A stretch of 64,000 nt of DNA, from NCBI GenBank assembly GCA_030323885.1, contig JASIRB010004037.1, positions 99,634 to 163,633 on the forward strand. Reading direction: 5' to 3'. The stretch is from Branchipolynoe longqiensis (Eukaryota > Annelida > Polychaeta > Phyllodocida > Polynoidae). Below, piece by piece: positions 34,601 to 46,600 of the stretch; within the stretch, counting starts at the first letter, position 1; every line of letters begins with the position of its first letter. The notes under the pieces were generated by a model. The model saw nothing but the letters and a program-made list of their open reading frames with translations. It was not told the DNA's origin and made no database searches. A program made the position numbers and the translations under genes.

Positions 34601-37600
34601 TTACACATGTGTAACTAACCTCTTGTATCCTATAGGAACTTCCAATGTTACTTGTATGACAGTGTTACACATGTGTAACTAACCTCTCGTATCCTCTAGG
34701 AACTTCCATTGTTACTCATATGACAGTGTTACACATGTGTAACTAACCTCTCGTATCCTATAAGAACTTCCATTGTTACTTGTATGACAGTGTTACACAT
34801 GTGTAACTAACCTCTTGTATCCTATAGGAACTTCCATTGTTACTTGTATGACAGTGTTACACATGTGTAACTAACCTCTCGTATCCTCTAGGAACTTCCA
34901 TTGTTACTCATATGACAGTGTTACACATGTGTAACTAACCTCTCGTATCCTATAAGAACTTCCATTGTTACTTGTATGACAGTGTTACACATGTGTAACT
35001 AACCTCTCGTATCCTATAGGGACTTCCACCGTTACTTGTATGACAGTGTTACACATGTGTAACTAACCTTTCATATCCTCTAGGAACTTCCACCTTTACT
35101 TGTATGACAGTGTTACACGTGTGTAACTAACCTCTCGTATCCTATAGGAACTTCCATTGTTACTTGTATGACAGTGTCACACACGTGTAACTAACCTCTC
35201 ATATCATATAGGGACTTCCACCATTACTTGTATGACAGTGTTACAAACGTGTAACTAACCTCTCGTATCCTATAGGAACTTCCACCATTACTTGTATGAC
35301 AGTGTTACACATGTGTAACTAACCTCTCGTATCCTCTAGGAACTTCCACCTTTACTTGTATGACAGTCTTACACACATGTAACTAACCTCTCTTATCCTC
35401 TAGGAACTTCCACCTTTACTTGTATGACAGTGTTACACATGTGTTACTAACCTCTCGTATCCTATAGGAACTTGCATTGTTACTTGTATGACAGTGTTAC
35501 ACATGTGTAACTAACCTCTCGTATCCTATAGGAACTTCCACCTTTATTTGTATGACAGTGTTACACATGTGTAACTAACCTCTCGTATCCTCTAGGAACT
35601 TCCACCTTTACTTGTATGACAGTGTTGCACATGTGTAACTAACCTCTCGTATCCTCTAGGGACTTCCCCCTTTACTTGTATGACAGTGTTACACATGTGT
35701 AACTAACCTCTCATATCCTCTAGGACCTTCCACTTTTACTTGTATGACAGTGTTACACATGTGTAACTAACCTCCCGTATCCTATAGGGACTTCCACCGT
35801 TACTTGTATGACAGTGTTGCACATGTGTAACTAACCTTTGGTATCCTATAGGGACTTCCACCGTTACTTGTATGACAGTGTTACACATGTGTAACTAACC
35901 TCTCATATCCTCTAGGAACTTCCACCTTTACTTGTATGACAGTGTTACACATGTGTAACTAACCTCTCGTATCCTATAGGAACTTCCATTGTTACTTGTA
36001 TGACAGTGTTACACATGTGTAACTAACCTCTCGTATCCTATAGGAACTTCCATTGTTACTTGTATGACAGTGTTACACATGTGTAACTAACCTCTCGTAT
36101 CCTCTAGGAACTTCCATTGTTACTCATATGACAGTGTTACACATGTGTAACTAACATCTCGTATCCTCTAGTGACTTCCACCATTATTTGTATGGCAGTG
36201 TTACACATGTGTACCTAACCTCTCATGTCATCTTCCAGAGACTGCGTCCTTTACTTGTATCATGTATGGCAGTGTTATACACGCGTAACTAACCTCTCAT
36301 GTCCTCCTCCAGAGACTTCCACCATTACTTGTATCGCGTTGGTTGTTTGTTTGTTTTTTGTGGTTGGTGTCTTATGTCCTCCTCCAGAGACTTCCACCAT
36401 TACTTGTATCGCAGTATTACACGCGTAACTAGCCTCTTATGTCCTCCTCCAGAGACTTCCATCATTACTTGTATCGCAGTATTACATGCGTAAGTAGCCT
36501 CTTATGTCCTCCTCCAGAGACTTCCACGATTACTTGTATCGCAGTATTACACACATAACTAGCCTCTTATGTCCTCCTCCAGAGACTTCCACCATTACTT
36601 GTATCGCAGTATTACACGCGTAACTAGCCTCTTATGTCCTCCTCCAGAGACTTCCACCATTACTTGTATCGCAGTATTACACACGTAACTAACCTCTCAT
36701 TTTCTCCAGGGACCTGAAGGGCTCCCTCTCCTATGACTTCCACACCAAACTGGATAGCATTCTCCAGCTTCTCGTATCCTCCAGACCCCACTTCATCCGC
36801 TGTATCAAGGTAAGAAGCACACTAGCCAGCATTACTACGGGACTAGTTCTAGGAATAGGCGCTGTTCAAAACTGTCAGCGGCAAGCATTGTACAGGGCTT
36901 GTCACAATTAGGTCAAAGTGCTAAATATAGACTGTTGCCTCTGACTGACACCTTGTTTAAAGTTGCATGGTCCGATGGCACTTGAATTTTTGTCTTATTT
37001 TTTAGATAAATATATCAAATTGATCGTTACAAGCTACTAATCATTAGTCCGGAGTGATTTTGATTAAAGATGATTAGTTTTGAAGTAATATGAGCTGAAA
37101 GAACCAAAAATAATTTCGACAAGCTTGTCAAAAGTCCTGTGGCTATGACCCAGATGGTCATCTCGCGGTGACCACGTGATGTGAGATGACCTGGAACCTT
37201 ACAGGACTGTAGGTAGGTATTCCTGGTTGGGTTGGGCCTTCTGGGACTGGATTAGTGCCATAGGCCCATGGCACTAGGGTTTTTAACAAAATATAATGTG
37301 TGTCTGTTGTCTGCTTGTGTCTGTCTATGTATGTCTGTATGTATCTGTGTGTGTGTATTTCTGTGTTTCTCTGTATGTGTGGGTATGTATGTATGTATGT
37401 GTGTGTATGTATGTGTGTGTGTCTGCCTCTATCTGTGTGCGTCTGTCTATGTGTCTCTGTCTGTGTGTGTCTCTCTCTGCAAAGTCAGGTCGGGTGTATG
37501 TGTGTCTGTGTATGTCAGGTGTGTGCATGTCTGTGTGTTTCTGTGTCTGTGTGTGCTGTCTATGCATGTCTGTCTGTGTGTGTCTATCTATGTGTGTCTG

Positions 37601-40600
37601 TGTGTGTGTATATGGTAATGTCTGTGTGTGTATGTGCGTCTGTGTGTATATCTGTGGGTATGTATGTGTGTGGCTGCCTCTGTCTGTGTGTGTCTGTGTG
37701 TGTCTCTCTCTGCAAAGTCAGGTCGGGTGTATGTGTGTCTGTGTGTGTATGTCTGTATGTGTGTGTGTATGTATGTGTGTGCATGTATGTGTGTGTCTGC
37801 CTCTGTCTGTGTGCGGCTGTCTATGTGTCTGTGTGTGTGTGTCTATCTCTGCAAAGTCATGTCGGGTGTATGTGTCTCTGTGTATGTCGGGTGTGTGCAT
37901 GTATGTGTGTTTGTGTGTCTGTGTGTGCTGTCTATGCATGTCTGTCTGTGTGTATATATATGGGTGGTAATGTATGTGTGTATGCATGTGTGTATGTTAG
38001 TGTGTGTATGTATATGTATGTGTCTGTGTGTGTATGTCTATGTGTGTATGTCTCTGCATGTCTGTCTGTGTGTGTCTGTCTGGGGGTGTCTGTGTGTGTG
38101 TGTGTGTGGCTCTCTCTCTGCAAAGTCAGGTTGGGTGTATGTGTGTCTGTGTATGTCGGGTGTGTGCATGTGTGTGTGTTTCTGTGTATGTGTGTGCTGT
38201 CTGTGCATGTCTGTCTGTGTGTGCCTATCTATGGGTGTCTGTCTGTGTGTGTATGTCTGTGTGTGTATGTCTTGTGTGTGTATGTCTTGTGTGTGTATGT
38301 CTGTGTGTGTATGTCTGTGTGTATGTCTGTCTCTGTGTCTCTGTAAAGTCAGGTCAGGAAACACACAGACACATACACACACATCCACCTCATATCCCCT
38401 TCCCCTCTATGACCCTGCACAGCAGGCCTACTTGGTTGGGGGGGGCTAATGGGGTCACGAGATTGGCCTAATTGGTTAATGGCCTTCCTGCATAATGGGT
38501 GTTTCAAACTGAGTGTTCAAAGGGGTGAGGTTATAAACTCACTGGTTCTTCTGTATATACTGTCCCAAATCATTAGCTAATACACCAATATCTAAGTTGG
38601 ATATATAGCATCAAATGTAAGTAGTTGTTTTAATTTTGACAAAATTATATTTCATCGGACCATGCAACTTTAAGTATCCATAGCTGTAGGTGAAGCCATT
38701 TATGATAAACTTGTTTATCTTACGCCTAAGTGCTAAGTATAGATTCTGTCTATCTGATTTTCCGTTGAATATTCATGTTAGTGTATAACGTCATTCAGCA
38801 ACAGAAAAACAGTAAACTAAGCCTTTATCTAGCATTTTTGTGTATACACCAACATTAGTTTAGCATATTTTCCCTTCAGATATCGCCAACCCATTTAAAA
38901 TCAAACTAAGGTAATGTGGACTATGATGATCAACCTAATATATTTATCTAAAAAATAATGCGGCAGGAACATCGGATTATCCAGCTCAAGTATCCCAGCT
39001 TAAGCAGCTCAAGAATAATGTAGGATAAGGAAATGGTAGAATGTCCCAGGTTGAGCAACTCTTGAAACAATGTATTATATAGAAATGGGACAAACCAAAT
39101 AGTTTAGCAGCTCTACAAAATTAAACTTAACCAGACGGGATGGCCAAATGAGTTTAGAGTGTCCGTCTCCCGTGTTGGTAGATCGTGGGATCGTGGGTTG
39201 TCGAGTCAAACCAATGACTTAAAAATTGATGCTTGTTGCTTCCTAGCCAGGCGCCCGGCATTATTAGGATAGGGCAAGGAGCAGTGGAATGAGGAAGACC
39301 AATCAGCCATGATTGAAATTTCCCCTGCTTAAACAACTAATGTACAACAACAACAACAACAAATTAAATGTGCAATTAATTTGCAGGGTTGGCCAACATG
39401 AGCAGGTCTCAAAGCAATCTAATTTTACTTAGTAAAATTACCAGTTATCAAAACTGCTATTTGAGGGAAAGTGGACTTGCCCCGAATAATTGGTTCAGTC
39501 CCAAACTGTTAAAGCTGCATCGTCTGATGAAAGCGTAAGATCTTTTTTAACCAAAATAGTCATCTAGATTTGATTCTGCATATTTCGCTTAGATACTATT
39601 TCGCTTAGATACTGGTGTATTTGTTGCTCCATTGAAGGGTATGCCAAGTCTATTTAATAGAACTTGTTACTGCTGAAGTCTATGGTGTTGAGTATTTTCA
39701 GGATGCATACCAACATTAATTTGGCATGTTTCCATTTCCAATGTTTCTGAAGCAAAGATTACCTCAAAGTAAAGTAAGGTCAATTATACCGATCAACCTA
39801 ATCTATTTATCTAAAAACAATGACAGACATTTCTTTTTACCTATTGGACTATGTAGCTTGAATGCAGCAGAGTGTATATCTTTGAGCAGTCTACAATTTC
39901 TTTATTTAATCTTTAATTTGACCATTTCTTATTTCTTCTTCAGTCCAATGACAACCACCAGAGGGAGCTCTTTGAGCGAGAGGTGGTGAAGAAGCAGCTC
40001 AGATCGCTTCAAGTGCTGGAAACACTGCACTTAATGGCGGCAGGTAAGGCCCGGAGTCAGTTACGCAGTCATTTTAATTGTATCTGCCTCAGAATCTCAC
40101 AAATCCTTTGTGGAGAATATATGAAGGGTCCAGGCACAAAAACAAGACACGCCATCTAGGCTGAAATGAAACCATTTAAGCGAAGCTCTGATTATTCTAA
40201 TAATCAAATCCGGGCTTTTTTTCATAGAAGCTGCTATGTCCCCTATATAATGCCACACTCAAAATAAAATTGATGGACTTTAACTGGAAAGCACAACAAT
40301 AAATTCTATTTTGCAGAAAACAACTAATATGAATTTGTCGATTTTTGTGCCTGACCCCTTCATATCGTTGTGGTTGTCTATATCGACGTGGGCGGTGGAT
40401 GAAGGCATTACAACCCTGGTCATTCGCCTGGCTCCTGGCGTGTTTTATTGCGTAGCTTTATCAGTTTAATTCTGCATAATCCGATGATTTCTGCCATATT
40501 TCCCAAATTAAAATTGCATAGTCCGGTGGTTTTCAGTTTCTGTCACTTCATGAGATAAATATATTAGGTTGATCATTATAATCTATCTTACTCTAGGTTG

Positions 40601-43600
40601 AAATAACTTTTATTTTAAATGGCTACATTTTGAGAGATTTGAAGTGCAAATATTCCAAATTAATTTTGGCAAGCACGCCAAAGCTCTGACACCATAGGCT
40701 TCTATAGTAACTGATTCTATTAAATTGCCTCAGTATTCCCTTTTGTGTGCCAACAAATGTTTAATAAGTGCACCAGTATCTAAGTTAGATATGTAGAATA
40801 ATATCTTGATAATTGTTTTGGTTTTGAAAATTTGATGTTTTCATCGGACTATGCAGCTTAATGTGGCTGTCACACTACGACGACTAGGCCGGCGACAGTC
40901 CAACGACTTGTCGTTTTGCTCTGTCGTTGGCTGTCGTCGATTGTCGCTAAGGTGTCGCTATGCTGTCGTTCGCGTGTCGCCGCGACACCTCCGCGACACC
41001 TCCGCGACACCTCCAGTTTCTCCACTGTCGCCCGCTTGTCGTTGGGTTTTTGGGCATGTTGAAAACCTCGACGACAGCCGGCGACAGACGCTGTCGCGGC
41101 GCTGTCGCGGCGCTGTCGCGGCGCTGTCGCGGCGCTGTCGCGGCGCTGTCGCGGCGCTGTCGCGGCGCTGTCGCGGCGCTGTCGCGGCGCTGTCGCGGCG
41201 CTGTCGCGGCGCTCTCGCGGCGCTCTCGCGGCGCTCTCGCGGCGCTCTCGCGGCGCTCTCGCGGCGCTCTCGCGGCGCTCTCGCGGCGCTTGGCCCGAAT
41301 TTGCATATGTCGTCGGGTTTTCACAAAATCCATGTCGCTGGGCTGTCGTCGCCGCTTGTCGTCGTAGTGTGACAGCCACATTAACTAGGCTGATGATTAT
41401 AATCTACCCTACTGCATTTTGAAGTAGTTTTTATTTTAATTGACTAACGATAGATATATTTGAAGTGAAAGCATGCTAAATTCCCTTTTGGTCTGCACTC
41501 TGAAATGATGGGCACTAGGCTTCCGCAGTACCAGGTTCTATTACATTGACTTAGTAATAGTATTCGCTTCTATGCAGCAACAATGAGTGGACCAGTATAT
41601 AAGTTAGATTTGTAGGATTAAATCTAGATAAATTTTAGTTTTTGAAAATGTGATGCTTTCATCACATCTAGCTTTAATCAATTGCATCAAGCACATATGG
41701 ATTTCAAAAATGAATTCACTATTGATGTATTATTAAATGTGTTTGGGGTGGTTTGGTGTTGGTTGGTGTGTTTTTTTGTTGTTTTTTTTGTTTTGTTTTG
41801 TGTGTTTTTTTTTGGGGTGGTGTGGGTGGTTGTGTGGGTGTGGGTTGTGGGTTGTTTTTTTTTGTTTGTGGTGTTGTTAATAGGATAGGACAAGGACTGA
41901 TTAGCACACTACCAGGATAATGTGACTGTGGAATATCGGGTCATGGTGCTGGTGGCATGATCTCGCTGTGAGGAAGCACTATAAATTCGACAGGAGCGCA
42001 CACAGTCACAAGTCGGTACCTGTCCTGATATGAGCATAGATGTTGCTAAGATGCAAAATAACAACAAACAAACCAAACCTGGACCAGACGGGATGGCCGA
42101 ATTAGTTAGAGCGTCCGCCTCCCGTGTTGGTAGACCATGGGATCGTGGGTTCGAACCCTGGTCGAGTCAAACCAATGACTTAACAATTTATACTTGTCGC
42201 TTCCTAGCTAGGCGCTCTTCATTATTAGGATAGGGCAAGAACTGGTTGGCTCAGTTTCAGGATAATGTGACTGAGTGGGGCTAGGACTTAAAACAACAAC
42301 AAACAAACCAAACCAACCAACATAATTTACCATTCCTTTCATTGAAGGTGTTTTATTGAAGATAGTTAATTTGTTCAGGAGATATCAGATTATTGATGCT
42401 GTAGTGTGTATAACACTTCAATTTTGCTGTACACTTCATCTGCCTTAGGTTTCCCTCACCGCCTGAGGTACCGGCCGTTCAACAGTCGCTACCAGGTGCT
42501 ACTCAGTGACAAGGACGATCGGACCGAGAAGCAGTATGAGGAGTCAAAGGTGCGCCAAGACTAGGGTGGCCAGACGTCCTGCTTTGGGAAGGGCAGTCCT
42601 GCTTTTCTACAGCTTTTCATTTGCTTCGATGATGCGTTTGTTACCTTTTTAAGCTAGTCAAGAGGTCTAGCAGAAGCATGTATGCAACTGTTTAATATTA
42701 ACATTTTTCAAATTCTAGTTAGTACTAGTTAGTTTAAATACTAAATACCTCAGTAGGAATGGCATTCTGTGCATTTGCATATAAAGGATGAATGTGATAT
42801 AACTTTCATATCATTTGATAATGTCGACAAACCTTCACTGAAATCAATCTGTTAATAAATCTATGACTGAGTGGCACTTGGTCACACCAACTAGGTCATG
42901 TTCAGATAGGCTGCTTTTGTTAGCAATTTACTATTAATATACATATATTAATTATAAATTTACTATAGATATACATGTATTAACTATAATTTCACTGTGC
43001 TAATTCAGTTGATATTGGACAAAGTGCTGCGAACCCTGGACGAATCAACAATGCCCTCTTCCAATGCGCAATGGGCTTTGGGAAAGAAGCACATATTTCT
43101 CAGGTAAGTTACCTTAATGGATGATTTAGGTTTGTGGTGTTAAATCTGGGGAACCTCTCGGTATTAATAGAGAACCTATATATATACCGTAACAAAAAGC
43201 AACGAGGTTAGGCGGTGGGAGGATTCGACCCTGTGTCCGTTTCAAGTGCAGACAGGCACTGTACCAATTGAGATTACCAGACCTCCTTTACACTTACACT
43301 GTTGTGAGTATGCGAAATAGCGAAATAGTGAATGGTAGACAGGAAGTGTGAACACTTATTTGTCTCTCATTTTTGCTTGAGTGCAAGTAAATATGCAACA
43401 CAAGGAATAATTAGTAGCATGTGGTGAATAAGGGGTCAAATTTCCCTGGATCATCAGCCCATGCTTTTTCTAATCTGTTCTTGAATGAATTTATTGACTC
43501 GGCATCAATAACATTTTGTGGGAGACTGTTCCATATATTTATGATCCTGTTTGAGAAACTGTGTTGCCTTAACTTTGAAATGGCTCTGGGTTTTACTAGT

Positions 43601-46600
43601 TTGAGAGTATGGCCCCGACTGCCTTTTCTTTTATTCAAGGTGAAAAAACCTTTCATAATTTTAAATACTTCAATTATGTCACTTCCTTTCCTTCTGTAGG
43701 AAAGGGTAGGAAGTTTCAATTCTCTAAACCGTTGTTCATAGGGTAAGTCCTTTATAACTGCAACTAATTTCATTGCACGTCTCTGAACCTTTGCGATCTC
43801 CAGAATATCTTTCTGAAAAATTGGCCTCCAAATTTGTGGACAGTATTCCAAAATTGACCTAACAAGAGACTTAAATAGAATGAGAAAATTGTTCTTGTTG
43901 AGGCGATGGAAAGTTCTTTTAATTATTCCTACTCTCTGGTTAGCATTTGAGATGATAGTCCTCGTGTGTTTCTGAAAGGAGAGTTGGGAGTCGAAGGTTA
44001 CGCCCAAGTCCTTTTCATAGCTGTCTTGTTGCAGGACAGTGTTCTTCATATTATAGGCATAATGAGGATTATTTTTCCCGTAATGCATAATTTTGCACTT
44101 CTTTTCATTGAAGGGCAATTGCCATTTCTCGGACCATTGTGCGAGTTTCAGAATATCCTCCTGCAAGAGATTTTTATCTCTTACATCTTTTATGGCTCGA
44201 AAGACTTTTGTGTCATCCGAAAATATTTTTAGGTTTGATGAGACACTGCCTGGCAGGTCATTTATAAATATTATAAATAATATTGGTCCCAGCACACTTC
44301 CCTGAGGTATTCCTGAGGTGACATTCTTAAAGGAAGATTTTTTATTACCTACGACTACCCTTTGCTTTCTCTCAGACAGGAAGTCCTGTATCCATTCAGA
44401 AATTGATCCGGATATTCCCAGAGCTTTGATTTTGTTTAATAGTCTTTTGTGAGGCACACTATCAAAGACTTTGGAGAAGTCCAGGTAGATCGTGTCCCAT
44501 GCCAGGCCATGATCCAGCCAGTCAGTCCAAATTTCCATCACTTCTAGTAGTTGTGTCAGGCAAGATTTGCCTCCAGTGATTCCGTGTTGGTCTGGAGATA
44601 TCAATCCTAGTTTATCCAAGTGTTCTATGACACGTTCTCGGATTATTCTTTCTAGCATTTTACAGCATAGGGAGGTTAAACTCACAGGTCTATAATTTGA
44701 TGCCAGGCATTTTGGTCCCTTTTTATGCATGGGTTTGACATCAGCATCTTTCCATTGTTTGGGTATTTTCCTTTCATATAGGCTTTTACGGAATAGCGAT
44801 GTCAAAATAGGTCCAATTTGCTCAGAACACTCTTTGATGATTTTTGCATGGATCCCATCTGGCCCAGGTGCCTTGGAGACATTTAGTTTTTCAATTCATT
44901 TTTCTACTTTACCGTCTGTTATATCAACGTCACTGATGAATTCTGTGACTCCTGAATCTGGATAGGGTGGGATATTATCCGTATTTTCATTGGTAAATAC
45001 ACTGACGAAGAACTCATTGAGTAGTTCAGCTTTGCCTTCATCGTCTACGATTAGTTTGTCGTCACTATTGGCTAGAGCTGGTATGCCATTGCCATTTTTT
45101 GATTTATGTGAAGCATAACTCCAGAAATTGTTTGGGTTATTTTTAATGTCTTGGACAATTTTGTCCTCAAAAGTCTCTTTGCATCCACTGACAATGTCAT
45201 TTGCGGCATTCCTAGCGATAGTGTATTTTTCCCAATTTTCCAATGTCTTATTATTGTTTTGTTTGCTTTGTTTTTCAATTTTCTGGCAGTGGTAATATCC
45301 CTGGAGTACCAAGGAGGAGGTTGTTTCCTGGTTGTGAATTTTCTTAGTGGTACGTGCCTTTTGATAGCACCTGATAACACATTTTGAAACAGATCCCAGC
45401 ACTCTTGCACATTTTTTTCCTTAAATTTATTTAGCAAGTCTTGGGACATGATATCATTGCTCATGGCAATGTAATCCCCTCTATAATATGAGTATCTTAG
45501 TGGGATGGTCTCATTTTCTGTTTCATCATCAATTTTGAAGGATATGCCAGCATGGTCACTGTTTCCGATCGGGGCACCTATCCTGATGTCATCTATAAGA
45601 TTATCCTTATTGGAAATGACCCAGTCCAAGGGATTTGGGGTTTCATTTCCTCGGAACCTGGTTGGTTCCTGAATAAAGTGTTGCAGGAAACAGTTGTTTA
45701 GGTGGTCGAAAATAATCCGCGCATAATGGTCATCACGGCAATGTAAGATGCCAGTGGCCCAGTCGATTTCTTTTAAGTTAAAATCCCCAATGATAACCAC
45801 GTTATCATGTTTCATTTCTTTTACCTCATTGACTAATTCTAGAAGAGCATTATTGTTTTGCTCATTGCTAGATGGGTTACAGTACATACATCCTAAAATG
45901 GTCATGACTCCATCAGTAAGAATTTCACACTAAATTGATTCATCAAAAACGTTTTTTGGTGTGAAATGAGTTGCTATCAGATGATTTGCAATGTACATTA
46001 TCATACCTCTTTTCTCTAATGAGTTGGTAAGTAGATAATATCCATTTATTTCCAAGCTTAATTTACTGATCTCGTAAAATCTATTTTTTGGACATACTTC
46101 ATTGACGCATATAATGTCAGGTCTCAAAGAACTGATTTCAACTTCCAGTGATGACTTTTTAGTGCTAGTTAAGACATCAAGGTTGGTGTACATAACTTCT
46201 AAGGTTTTTATTTTGTTTACTTTATAGTCTATTCTATGATCTATTTTTCCTGACCTTGCTTTCTTATTTTTAACCGGACCCCGGACCTTGCATATCTTGT
46301 ATTGGTGTGGTTGTTTCCACTTGTACCATTATGTGCTATCATGATATCTGCTCAAGTTTTCAATGGCGCTTTTTGGGTATTATATCATGTCAATGATCAT
46401 ATATCACGTCCATAATCATACATCATGTCCATGATCATATATCATGTCCATGATCATATACAATGTTTATGATCATATATCGTGTCCATAATCATATATC
46501 ATGTCCATGATCACATATTATGTCCATGATCACCCATCATGTCCTTGATCATACATCATGTCCATGATCATACATCATGTCCATAATCATAGTCATGTCC

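Noticed and set aside
37268..38471. Several 200-350-codon Val/Cys-rich frames
   Set aside because: Products of the TGTG/TATG array.
40851..41381. Arg/Ala-rich frames on both strands
   Set aside because: Products of the 11-bp array inside the CGAC-rich element.
41682..41893. Trp/Val/Phe-rich or Thr/Asn-rich short frames
   Set aside because: They derive from a T/G homopolymer-like stretch next to a truncated SINE.
42083..42155. A functional tRNA gene (Leu/Ser-like head)
   Set aside because: It is followed by the shared SINE body and tail and recurs many times; it is a SINE head.
43170..43310. A tRNA gene on the minus strand
   Set aside because: B-box-like text is present, but the acceptor and T stems pair poorly; a SINE remnant is more likely.
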